Below, one piece after another: positions 9,547 to 18,235 of a stretch of 21,849 nt of DNA. How positions within the stretch are numbered: position 1 is the stretch's first letter; every line of letters begins with the position of its first letter. This stretch comes from Larix sibirica (Eukaryota > Streptophyta > Pinopsida > Pinales > Pinaceae): NCBI GenBank assembly GCA_004151065.3, contig NWUY0300062354.1, forward strand, positions 1 to 21,849, in the 5' to 3' direction. The position numbers and the translations under genes were made by a program. A model generated the notes under the pieces. The model ran no database searches. It was not told the origin of the DNA and saw nothing but the letters and a program-made list of their open reading frames with translations.

Positions 9547-12500
9547 CATTCGTGGTTGTCTTTTATTATTTAGTTCATATTCATGTTTGTTTTTTCTTAA
9601 TATTGTTGGTAGCATATATAAGACATGTTTCATGAAAGTGAATAAGTTTATAGTATTTTCCTCTTGAATCATTGAAAATGGTGTTTTGTATATAATACAA
9701 CGCCATCGATGCCAGGAGTAATCCGTTTTACACATTCTCGTGTTGAATATGTCTTAGTAAATCTAATTGTTCATCGTTGAATTCCTTTATAAGCTCAAGA
9801 CTATTCTTCTTGGAAATAAGATCTAAATTTCCATGGAATGTTGCTTTTAGTCTTATTTTATTGTTACTCCTTTATATTCTCCATACCTATCACCTAAGTT
9901 AGCTTTATCGTGTCTAATACACTGTGTGAGGTGTCCAGAGTGAAAAAATATTGATTCAAAGACATGTTTATCTAATCTTATGAGTGACTAATTCCATTTG
10001 CTTTGTATTTTGAGTTGAGAGCAGTTTTACAACATTTTTTGCGTATTGGAGTAATTCCTCTGGTTGTTGGATTCTTCCAAGTAAGCCTTTATTCCGAAAA
10101 GAAAGAAATTAATCTTAATCAGATGCCTTGGCATAATTCCCATGCCAAGACCATCTCAAGGAACAATAGTACCCACAACAAAAGAAGGCCTTGAAGCATT
10201 TTGAAAATTGAAACAGTGAGTATCATTGACACTCACGTTGTTCTCCTATCGAGGACCATAAATTTCCAGACCCACCCCATGAGATATTTTCTCTTGCATG
10301 TCCATTGTATGGCATTTCATTTGTTGGATGCTTCTACAACCGGTTAGATGGTTTGGTTGCTCCCTAAATGTCGATTAGGCATCCACAGTTCAACTACATT
10401 TTGATGTCACCTAAAGATAAGACTTAAGGAAGGGGACTCCTTTCAAGTCTACCATGTCTAGGTTTTCCATGATCCCAATGAATGGATAACCCCGCAACTT
10501 TGAAAACCCTATCCATAACATCAAGCATGCATAAACCATACTATCCTTCTATGCCTTAGAAGTTGAATCCACCCTAATATTTATGGATGTGGATGCATTT
10601 GTTTTTGCCTTGGATAGCCTCCACTCCATCGTTGCTCACTAATTTAATGTACTCATAAACTCAAAGCAATTTGTCTTCGTAAACTCAAAGCTAGCAAGAA
10701 ACATAAAAGTAATGTTTCAATTCGCTTCACCTTGGATTGAACTTACATATTATATACATGTATAACTCGAGTCACAATGTTTCTCATAACACTTTGATTT
10801 GGGCAATTTTCTAGCTCCTTTTATACTAACAATAGATTGTATAGTTAGTCAGTATGTGGTCCCTCTCATATATTGCATCCCATAGTTAGTTATTGTTGGT
10901 GGTTGATGTTTATTGAGATATTCGACACACTTTAATTTTGTATACATTTTATAACTTTGATTATTCTTCATTCACACTTTCTTTTCCAATGAAAACTTTG
11001 TGGGAAAACTCTTGAGTACTTCCCTACATTCACGGAAGCTACCTAATAGAAACCCATCAATTTGATTAGATGCCTAAATTGATAGGGGCATTAAGCGTGG
11101 CATGCAATCAACTCAAGGAATCGACACCAAAACCTCTTACATGAAGCTCAAAGCACTCAACAACTCAAGTTAGCGTATCGGGTTAAACCCTCATACACAC
11201 TTTTATTTCTCGGACACTTAATATGCTTTTGTACCTCCTTGGTTAAATTTTCAAGTTTTCATTCTCTCCTTATTTTCTCACAATTGTTTAGTTGTAGTTC
11301 AGGATGTAAATTGAAGAACAACTTAGATAATATACTATGATTATGGTATGGATCCCTAAGTGTGAACAAAGATAAAGCAGAAAGTAAATACACAAAGCAA
11401 TATAACACACTGATGCTTTTATTATTGTTGTGAATCTTTGTACAATACTTTGTGAAAGAGAACGTGGAAAGGAAAATATTTTATCCTATCATACTTTTAC
11501 ATATTTTACCTAAGAATTGCACATAATTAAAAGAAGATTTGTTTGGTTGCCAAAGACAATGCAATTCTATAACTACTAGTCTTTGTTAATCTCCTAGGGA
11601 CCCATGTGTTGTTATTGGTGCCTCGATGTATTGGTTTTAGCAACAATTTGGGTGCATGCAGGTTAGGGAGGTAAGCGCATATAACTCATTAAGTTGTGTG
11701 CACACAAGTTGTTGAAGTGTGTGTGCATATGCTGGAACTTGTCGTGATCCATTGGAATTCAATGTGTCTAATAATGCAAAGGTTTTACATTATGTTGTTA
11801 GGGGTTCCTTAGACCATGAGGGCATCATGTACCGTAGTGTTGTGGATCAAAGGTGGACCTAGTTAAAGGAGGCCGATGTGGAGGATGGGCATTTTTTAGC
11901 ACACATGAAGTTGTGCATTGGGTACTTGTGGTTATTCAAATCACAATGCCCCTCCATTGCATTGACACATCGCAACCATCTTGCTTCTTTGTGTAAACAT
12001 GACTTAATTCACATTGCTCAACATTTCTCACTTGTAGGTATGAATTTAATTCTACATGTAGCTTGATCACTCCAACAAAATATTTTAAAACATCCCTTGA
12101 CCCACCTCAAAGAACGAGCATTGTAGTTAGAGGTGATGCTACACCATGATAGGAACACAACTATTGAAGAACCATTACAAGGTGGTTAGAGTATTGTGCA
12201 TAATAAAGAGTGATAATTGTGACACCTATCCCTTTTGTGGCTTCAAGTGTTTAATATGGGTAACACTTTCATTGCTTTTAGATGTTGGTAATGGTGTGGG
12301 AGACTATGTATATCTTATTATGGGGTTTAAAAATGTCTTTGCTACTTGGACATTGTGGTCTTTGCTATGGGGAAAACTTTATGGTTAAAGGTGCTTGAAC
12401 GGATGTTATTTTGCAATAACTGGTCTTTTTGGGAAATCATGGTCATTGAGTATGAATTTAAGAGGGTATGATTGATGTTGCACATTTCATTGTATTAGCT

Positions 12501-13020
12501 TTAATCCCACTTCTTCACCTTTATTAGCATCACATGATACAATGAGTGTTAAGTATCACATGTTGCATTGAGTGTTGAGTGGATGGAGTTGCCTAAGTAG
12601 CAAACAAAATGCACCTTTTCTGCCAAATGCTTGTCAAAATTTGGGGAAACCGATTGTCATGATTCGGGTTTATCTAATGGGGTTTAGTGTCTTTTGAAAT
12701 CATGTGTTGATTCAAAGACCCCTCAAAACCCTTGGGATAGGTTGGACCTGTTAACTACTCAGAACATTGGTGGAAATCATTAACAAATCAAAACTCTAGG
12801 TGAAATTGTGATTCATCAATAAATACCAGTGGAAATTGTGCCAAAATTATGCTAGAAAATTGGTGTATTCTATTTGTAGTTTAGCCTAGTTTATCCCACC
12901 CTGAGTAAACTAGTGAAACTCATTTAAAATGGGTTATTAGTAAATAACGCTAATAAAAAATGGTATTACATTTTTCATAATTTAAAAAAATGCAAAAACC
13001 CCATATGTCAATGTCTTTCA
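9547..13020. other. Long stretch with nothing recognised
   Basis: About 3.5 kb of AT-rich DNA without a coding relic I can assign, a tRNA, an rRNA or an obvious repeat. Short open frames exist (for example 10003-10194, 11878-12066 and 12146-12388, plus strand; 60-80 codons each), but none shows a domain motif or splice-supported continuation. Some of this could be old transposon sequence too decayed to read by eye. Confidence 0.55.
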
Positions 13021-13700
13021 ATGAGTACTGAGCAATGTATTGTTAAATGCATTACATTGACACTTTATGCACCTTCCATATACCCTAGCATGGGCGTTTA
13101 ATGAGCATCAAGTAATGCATCATTGAATGCATTGCACGAACATTGCATGTGCATGGGATTTTGATGAGCATCGATCAATGCATTATAAATGGAGCGAGCT
13201 AATAAGTGGACAAACTCAACCTTTCTAGCGAATGTAATTTTTTCCCAATGAAGCAAAATGCTACCTTGATATACTCATTTTTCAAAATTCCAAAGATCTA
13301 GATTGTCTTAAAATGAGCAAAAACCTCTAAGAAAGTTCAATGGTCAAAGTTCCTATCAATCAGGTGGAACTATAACTTCTAGCAAAGTCCTATTGGATTT
13401 GGGGCATAATTTTAAAGGAAAAGAGGTTGAGTTTGTTTACTAATTATGTATGTGGTCTATGATATATGCATTGCATTTAATGACACACTTTCCATGCACT
13501 ACTCTCAATAACGCATCGCTTGATGCTCATTTAAAACCAATGTGCACAGACTATCTATGCAATTCATTTAATATCACACTATTCAATTCTCATTAAAATT
13601 CCATGTACACCGTCCATAAACCTTGTGGTCAATGGATGGTGCATATATTGTTCATACAATGCATTTAAAGATGCATTGCATAGTGCACAATCAAAGTTCA
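13021..13700. repeat. Mirrored array of AATGCAT-containing motif
   Basis: Three copies of a roughly 36-base motif, best seen at 13101 (ATGAGCATCAAGTAATGCAT followed by CATTGAATGCATTGCA), lie in the plus orientation at 13021, 13101 and 13164. Three related copies lie in the reverse orientation, ending near 13530, 13592 and around 13680. By eye the reverse copies at 13495-13530 and 13557-13592 match the complement of the 13101 copy at about 28/36 and 25/36 bases. The arms are separated by about 270 bases of unrelated sequence. It resembles a decayed fold-back element or an inverted minisatellite. Confidence 0.5.
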
Positions 13701-13911
13701 TGTGCATATATATATTTTTCCCCGCGAAAAAATTGACTTTCTATTCAAGGTAGAATGAAAGATACATTCTTCATGTGCATTTGCACTATTACATCAAGTG
13801 TTGTGAGTCACAACCATTTTGAATATTTTATCCTTTGATCACCTTTTAAATCTATGGCAAAAAGTATAAACACCTTGTCCTTGGTTATTCACCTTCATGA
13901 ATTTTTTTTTT
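13701..13911. other. Spacer between mirrored array and LINE 2 tail
   Basis: AT-rich DNA with a short (TA)n piece near 13709-13716 followed by TTTTTCCCCGCGAAAAAA. A related TTCCCCGCAAAGAG segment occurs near 13935 inside the LINE 2 3' end, so a second LINE 3' terminus could be present here. That is only a weak resemblance. Confidence 0.3.
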
Positions 13912-13921
13912 CCAAGAAAAA
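13912..13921 (-). other. Poly(A) tail of LINE 2 (T-run on plus strand)
   Basis: Ten T residues on the plus strand read as a poly(A) tail for the minus-strand LINE 2, about 280 bases after its RNase H stop. This is the expected distance for a short 3' untranslated region. The position is the likely 3' end of the element. Confidence 0.5.
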
Positions 13922-14200
13922 AGTCGTATTTTTTATTCCCCGCAAAGAGATAAAAATACAATTTTAAGGCCTTTTGGCGATCTATGAAATTTTGAGACTA
14001 TTACAAAAAGTTACTATGCCCGATAAACAACTAGTAATATCTACAATAAAGTCACTATTTTAGGTAATTGGCAAATATGAACATTTCTTATCACAATATT
14101 TACTAGATTCTCCTACTCAAACATCAACCAACATAAGACTGTAATTCCATAGATTAGCTAGAAGGAAAGATTTACAATTGCAAATATTCAAAATTCATAT
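13922..14200 (-). other. LINE 2 3' untranslated region
   Basis: This stretch lies between the stop after the RNase H C-terminal half (14201) and the putative poly(A) tail. It has no coding relic. It includes TTCCCCGCAAAGAG near 13935 and an A-rich/T-rich stretch next to the tail. Confidence 0.5.
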
Positions 14201-14503
14201 TTATGTCAACAGAAGAAAAGATATTTGAGTGTTCCCATCAATGGAACGTACTATTTGGATCGATCTTGGAGGGTCCGAAAGGCCTTCTTTTGAGAGCTTG
14301 TCCGCTACTCCATTGTGTTCTCTGGAAATGTGACGAAACAATAGTTGAGAGAAGGAGGCAACGATATCTTTGAGATGACGACCAATATCTTGTAGAGTTA
14401 TATCCTCTATATTTGTTGTGTTGAGCATCCATTGAATAGCAAGTGTTGAGTCGACAAATATTTGCATTTTGCGAAATCCATCCATCTAGGAAAGCTTCAA
14501 GAC
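14201..14503 (-). pseudogene. LINE 2 RNase H C-terminal half
   Basis: An open frame from 14485 to 14201 (94 codons) reads GFRKMQIFVDSTLAIQWML, LKDIVASFSQLLFRHISREH and NGVADKLSKEGLSDPP. These are the last two strands and helices of the RVT_3 type RNase H, with catalytic Asp in VDST and in VADKLS and the usual HIxREHN segment, all retained. Upstream the frame is broken: a four-base repeat (TGGATGGA, around 14480-14490) shifts GLEAFLDG out of phase with FRKMQ. The N-terminal half lies upstream (14976-15165) beyond an insertion, so the domain is split. Confidence 0.85.
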
Positions 14504-14519
14504 CCAGGATTCAAATTAA

Positions 14520-14975
14520 TACGACCAAAAAAAACCCCATAGGCATCAATATTTTTCAATACCCTACAAGCATAGTAAGGTATCACCTGAGATGCAAACA
14601 GGAAATTACATAGAAACCTGAATTAGGGCTATGCAAGGAGGATTGAGTTCTTTTTACTCAACATCTAGCAGTTCTACTTTAAGCATTCATTGGATTATTC
14701 ATTGCGCAAGCATTCATTATTCAATATATACACATCTCATAGACATTTGCCCATAAAGACGTTGCACAAAACATAGAAGAAAACAATAACAAAAACAAAA
14801 GAACAAGAAGAGCAAAACCCCAACCCTTTACAAAATGAGCCTTATATAGGCTAAGCTTCTCAAAACTATAAGTTATTACTGGTGCACAGTTGCTAACTGC
14901 TTCTTGTTTGAGCGCAACTGATTTTAACTTGTTTGAATCGGTGCGTAGTAACTAATCAAAACTTGGGCACCAACA
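14520..14975 (-). mobile_element. LTR-like insertion inside LINE 2 RNase H
   Basis: On the minus strand the RNase H reading stops after the L-W-Y-L-L codons near 14976 and resumes near 14510 with GLEAFLDG. The intervening sequence has no coding relic, starts TGTTGGTGCCCAAG, and carries CCTATATAAGG (within 14838-14852) like an LTR promoter, followed by a T-rich stretch. This suggests a solo LTR or similar insert. I could not find a terminal CA end or a target-site duplication, so both the class and the inner boundary are uncertain. Its first 80 bases or so recur at 15539-15620 in the tandem copy. Confidence 0.35.
14838..14852 (-). promoter_or_regulatory. TATA-box-like sequence in the LTR-like insert
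   Basis: The minus strand reads AGCCTATATAAGGCTC here, a good TATA-box match that is also partly palindromic. It sits about 125 bases from the TG-like start of the insert, which would be plausible for an LTR promoter. There is no direct evidence of transcription. Confidence 0.3.
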
Positions 14976-15538
14976 GATACCAAAGTGTCGAGAGTTCAGT
15001 AGAGTTATTGGTACCTTACTGATAATTTGTTGAGAATGTGAATAACTAAGCATAGTATAAGCTGTACAAGCCCCCCCCAAGCCACAGGTGCGATCTTGGA
15101 CTCGACAGGCCCCATAAAAAAATCCCTAGCAAATATTTTTATCTATAACCAGTTCACCAACCAATCAATAAATCAGAGAGCTCCCTTCTTCCCTATACAC
15201 TTGTATTAAGATTCCAATATGAGCAAATGTTTGAAAGGTCAGGATTTCGGAGTTCTCAAAGATGGTTGTGTTTCTCGCAAGCCAAATGCCCCAAAGGATA
15301 AGGAAAGGGATGCAATTGAGAGCTTTTAGCTCCTTCCTAGTAAACCATAAGAGAAGATTTTGTTGTATGTCCTCATTAGGACAAATATTTGTGATATGCA
15401 AACCTCGTTCAATATTAGGCCAAGTATGGTGAGAGTAAGGACATTGGGAGAACAAATGTAAGATGGTTCCCTCTACTCCCTGGCATAAGTAACATCTTTC
15501 AGGTGCTTGAAAATTTCTCTTCCATAAATTGTCCCAAG
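14894..15538. repeat. Tandem duplication of about 645 bp, unit 1
   Basis: From TAACTGC at 14894 the sequence recurs from 15539 with an offset of 645, falling to 641 by 15181. It covers the start of the LTR-like insert, the RNase H N-half and most of the zinc finger. Unit 1 differs from unit 2 by scattered substitutions, for example AACTTGTTTGAATCGG against AACTTGTCTGGCTCGG, so it is older than the near-identical part of the 2.16-kb duplication. Confidence 0.85.
14976..15165 (-). pseudogene. LINE 2 RNase H N-terminal half, copy 1
   Basis: The minus strand reads a TAG (15128-15126), GFFYGACRVQDRTCGLGGGLY, then LFTFSTNYQ, a stop, and GTNNSTELSTLWYLL. This is the N-terminal half of the LINE RNase H, with usual form W-G-F-F-D-G-A and G-T-N-N-x-A-E-L. 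The TAG replaces the usual Trp, and Tyr (TAT at 15116-15114) replaces the first catalytic Asp. The catalytic Glu in TEL is retained. It leads into the LTR-like insert. Confidence 0.75.
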
Positions 15539-15698
15539 TAACTGCTTTATGTTTGAGCGCAACTGATTCTAACTTGTCTGGCTCGGTGCGTAGTAACTGA
15601 TCAAAACTTGGGCACCAATAGATACCAAAGTGCCGAGAGTTCAGTAGAGTTATTGGTACCTTGCCGATAATTTGTTGAGAATGTGAATAGCTAAGCAT
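15165..15698 (-). pseudogene. Chimeric 177-codon open frame with intact RVT zinc finger
   Basis: This is the longest open frame in the window. Residues 54-177 are the LINE zinc-finger region: TWDNLWKRNFQAPERC, then the finger C69-x2-C72-x8-H81-x4-C86, then WGIWLARNTTIFEN (136-149). All four ligands are present, and Gln follows the second Cys where the other copies have a stop. Residues 1-28 are not LINE protein: they are the RNase H N-half of the next unit read out of phase (the true frame there gives GTNNSTELSALWYLL). Residues 29-53 come from the LTR-like start. The frame therefore spans a duplication junction. No promoter is visible and expression is doubtful. Confidence 0.7.
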
Positions 15699-15817
15699 CG
15701 TCCCTGTACAAGCCCCCCCCTAAGCCACAGGTGCGATCTTGGCCTCGATAAGCCCCATAAAAAAATCCCTAGCAAATATTTTTATCTATAACCAGTTCAC
15801 CAACCAATCGAGGAATT
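15610..15817 (-). pseudogene. LINE 2 RNase H N-terminal half, copy 2
   Basis: The minus strand reads LVGELVIDKNIC, a TAG at 15771-15769 in place of Trp, GFFYGAYRGQDRTCGLGGGL, then LFTFSTNYRQGTNNSTELSA and LWYLL. As in copy 1, Tyr (15759-15757) takes the place of the first catalytic Asp and Glu is retained in TEL (GTNNSTE at 15660-15640). Both defects are shared, so they predate the duplication. The C-terminal half is missing from this copy. Confidence 0.75.
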
Positions 15818-16142
15818 ACAGAGCTCCCTTCATCCTTATACACTTGTATTAAGCTTCCAATATGAGCAAATGTTTGAAAGCTCAGGATTTTGGAGTTCTC
15901 AAAGATGGTTGTGTTTCTCGCAAGCCAAATGCCCCAAAGGATAAGGAAATGGATGTAATTGAGAACTTTTAGCTCCTGCCTAGTAAACCATAAGAGAATA
16001 TTTTGTTGTATGTCCTCATTAGGACAAATATTTGTGACTTGCAAACCTCGTTCAAGATCAAGTATGGCGAGAGTAAGGACATTGGGAGAATAGATGTAAG
16101 ATGGTTTCCTCTACTCCCTAGCATAAGTAACATCTTTCAGGT
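15769..16142 (-). pseudogene. LINE 2 zinc-finger C-terminal part, left of the gap
   Basis: An open frame (16044-15769) reads QVTNICPNEDIQQNILLWFT, ILWGIWLARNTTIFENSKIL and RLVGELVIDKNIC, ending at the TAG that replaces the RNase H Trp. This is the segment after the zinc finger. Its right end stops at the N. The same sequence (258 bases, one mismatch) follows the N, so this is probably part of the same locus counted twice. Confidence 0.7.
15885..16142. repeat. Redundant flank left of the N
   Basis: These 258 bases match 16144-16401 at an offset of 259 with a single difference (T at 15891, C at 16150). The N lies between the two copies. This is the pattern left when two overlapping contig ends are placed side by side instead of merged. 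Confidence 0.9.
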
Positions 16143-16143
16143 N
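16143..16143. other. Single unknown base, probable assembly junction
   Basis: The only N in the window. Its left and right flanks are nearly identical over 258 bases, so it marks an unresolved join rather than a simple ambiguous base. Confidence 0.9.
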
Positions 16144-16582
16144 GGATTTCGGAGTTCTCAAAGATGGTTGTGTTTCTCGCAAGCCAAATGCCCCAAAGGA
16201 TAAGGAAATGGATGTAATTGAGAACTTTTAGCTCCTGCCTAGTAAACCATAAGAGAATATTTTGTTGTATGTCCTCATTAGGACAAATATTTGTGACTTG
16301 CAAACCTCGTTCAAGATCAAGTATGGCGAGAGTAAGGACATTGGGAGAATAGATGTAAGATGGTTTCCTCTACTCCCTAGCATAAGTAACATCTTTCAGG
16401 TGCTTGGAAATTTCTCTTCCATAAATTGTCCCAAGTGACAACTTTATGTTCAAGTATCAACAACATAAAAATCATGCATTTGTGGGGTGCTTTTGTTCTC
16501 CATAGTTTCTGCCCCCACCACAGTGAATTGTTAACTATGGGTAACTGTGACTGATACCCAAGCTTTACTGTATATGTATCAC
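16144..16582 (-). pseudogene. LINE 2 RVT zinc-finger region, copy A
   Basis: The minus strand from 16582 reads GDTYTVKLGYQSQLPIVNNS, LWWGQKLWRTKAPHKCMIF, then HKVVTWDNLWKRNFQAPERC and YLC followed by a TAG. T-V-K-x-G-Y and W-W-x-x-L-W-x-x-K-A-P are the usual lead-in to the RVT finger. The stop directly after the second Cys interrupts the finger; the first duplicated unit (15165-15698) has Gln there. The segment continues past the gap as 16142-15769. Confidence 0.8.
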
Positions 16583-17454
16583 CTTGTTTGTTCCCATTCC
16601 AAATAGTTCATTAGGTTCCTCACAAAGATAGATATGCTCTATGGATATATTGAACAAAAAGTTCCCATTCCAGTAGCAGGTCCTATGGTAGACCAAGTGT
16701 TTGACCCGAGACCCACCCTCATTACCAGAGGGAAGTATTGGCATCATCCCGGAGTTGGGAAAGAAAGTGAAGATTGTGAGATTTCAAGAAGTGATTCAAA
16801 TATGGAGATAGGTGAACCTATCTATCGCATCCCATCAATGAATCCTCGCCGATCTAGACCTATGTATCGGTAGTGAGTCAATGATACGATAATCCGTTAA
16901 TAGAGCTTTCTAGTGCTAGGAGCCACCCGAGCTGATTTTGGATCACTTATGATCCATCTAATGAGATTTTTAGGTTGTCCTTATTTCACTTCAATTACTT
17001 TTCACCACAGTTCAGATTTGGAAATTAGATTCCAAACATACTTGGCATCCAAAGATAATTTGAATGAAGATACATCTTTAATTCCCTAACCGCCTGCTCC
17101 TTTAGGCTTGGAAATTGTTTTCCAACTTTTCCATATTGGCCCATGGGACTCTTTTCCTTTCCAAAGGAAGTGATTGCAAATTCATTGTATTTTTTATAGA
17201 ACTCCTTTAAGAATGCTAGTTAATATGTTCCAATAGACTGGAAGGGCTTAAAAGATCGATTTTACCAATGTTAGGAGATCAGCCTGAGAAATCCAGTGAG
17301 TGCACCACTAGTTTATGTGAGATTCGAACCAAGCAAGGAGCTAATTTCGGTTGGCTTTGCAATTGCCATTGGGTTCGAGTCAAAGTCAAAGGTATTTCAA
17401 GCTAGAGTTGAAATATTCTATAAGGAATTGAAACATATTCTAAATCTATTGTGA
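16583..17454 (-). pseudogene. LINE 2 RT thumb and connector, copy A
   Basis: In minus-strand frame, with several stops, I read WISQADLLTLVKSIF, ALPVYWNIL, SILKGVL, ICNHFLWKGKESHGPIWKSW, KTISKPKGAGG, GIKDVSSFKLSLDAKYVWNL and PKNLIRWIISDPKSAR. These match the S-R-G-G-R-x-x-L-V-K-S-V-L, I-P-x-Y-W, F-L-W-x-G and G-G-W-G-L-K-D segments of plant LINE RT. The shorter open frames on the plus strand here are antisense shadows. This stretch is identical to 18742-19613. Confidence 0.75.
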
Positions 17455-18193
17455 TAGTCTCTCATCAATCCCGTTGAAATAATAGGCCAATTGTCCGGCA
17501 TTAATTTGCATGGCGGTGGCTTTGCAGACCCATTGTAGTATGTCTGCTAGAGCAAGCCCCTCATCAATAGAACCATTAGCGAAGAAAAATATGTCATCAA
17601 CGAAAAGGAGATGTGTGACTTTTAGTGAGGCATTGAAGACAAGGCCCTAGAACCTTCAATGTCGACGTACCTCCATAATAACTTGACTAAGCCCCTTCAC
17701 GATCAGTAATAATAACCAGGGTGAAAGGGGGCAACCTTGGTGCAATCCGTGGGAGGGAGTGAAAAATGGAGAAGTGGATCCATTCATGAGAACTGCGACA
17801 CAAACTTCCTCTACGACTCTAAGCAAGTTGGGCCCCATGAGGTTGAAGAAGTTGGGTAATAACTCGATTGTCCATCGATCAGGTCTAGGGATCTTTCCCT
17901 TTTTAAATCTATCTGTGACACTTCTGAGTTCTGCAAGAATGACTTAATAAAAAAGACGATGATCCTCTTTTAGAGTGACCAATTGTGGAAAGTAGGAACC
18001 GATCTTTACGATTTCTGTTCTTTGGGGTTGTTGGCTCTAAAAATATTTTCGAGAAAAGGCAAACTCCCAAGGTAGCCAAGTTTGGAAAACCTATCATAAT
18101 TACACCATCGGAATCCCTCAATTCCCAAATTGTTTCGTGGCTTTTCCATTGATTAGCTACCTTATGTAAATAAGTCATATTTTTGTCACCCAT
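17455..18193 (-). pseudogene. LINE 2 linker and internally deleted RT, copy A
   Basis: From 18193 the minus strand reads GDKNMTYLHKVANQWKSHET and IWELRDSDGVIMIGF (linker), then after a stop or shift SVTDRFKKGKIPRPDRW, LLPNFFNLMGPNLLRVVEE, VCVAVLMNGSTSPFFTPS, LHQGCPLSPWLLLLIVKGLS, two stops, and VTHLLFVDDIFFFANGS. The QGCPLSP segment (17736-17719) and the FVDD catalytic box (17604-17593) are intact. However, LLRVVEE runs straight into VCVAVLMNG near 17805. In the family these are separated by more than 100 residues that include motif A with a catalytic Asp, so the RT core is deleted in frame. The product could not be an active RT. Confidence 0.85.
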
Positions 18194-18235
18194 AGCAATT
18201 CAAGTGGATCTGTGCTTCATGCACTAGTTTGCTTC

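Larger units (their letters stand above)
15539..16437. repeat. Tandem duplication of about 645 bp, unit 2
   Basis: The second copy begins with TAACTGC at 15539 and ends at ATTGTCCCAAG near 16437. Its apparent length is inflated by the redundant 259 bases around the N at 16143; without them it is about 640 bp, matching unit 1. Beyond it the sequence continues into the zinc finger's own upstream region. Confidence 0.75.
15818..18235. repeat. 2.16-kb tandem duplication, copy A
   Basis: Starting at ACAGAGCTCCCTTCATCC (15818) and ending at GCACTAGTTTGCTTC (18235), this block is repeated directly downstream as 18236-20395. The offset is 2159 from the N at 16143 to about 17605 and 2160 afterwards. 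The part left of the N has an offset of 2418, that is 2159 plus the 259-base redundancy. On the minus strand it holds the endonuclease-RT linker, the deleted RT, the RT thumb and the zinc finger of LINE 2. Confidence 0.9.

Noticed and set aside
10003-12388. Several short plus-strand frames (60-80 codons)
   Set aside because: No motif, no shared frame between neighbours and lengths near the chance level; not reported as genes.
13021-13700. CRISPR-like array
   Set aside because: The motif copies are imperfect, irregularly spaced and in opposite orientations, and the context is a plant retrotransposon landscape.
14238-14432. 64-codon minus-strand frame
   Set aside because: It is an out-of-phase shadow of the RNase H C-terminal half, which is clear in the overlapping frame.
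14976-14987. Retroviral-type primer binding site (minus strand TTTGGTATCTGT)
   Set aside because: The resemblance to an initiator-tRNA site is explained by the RNase H codons for Leu-Trp-Tyr-Leu-Leu, which are the same in the second copy.
16565-16747. 60-codon minus-strand frame, repeated at 18724-18906
   Set aside because: It overlaps the LINE 2 connector in a different frame from the one that reads TVKLGYQ and carries no family motif.
16634-16873. 79-codon plus-strand frame, repeated identically at 18793-19032
   Set aside because: Both copies are antisense to the LINE 2 connector relic. They occur twice only because of the 2.16-kb duplication.
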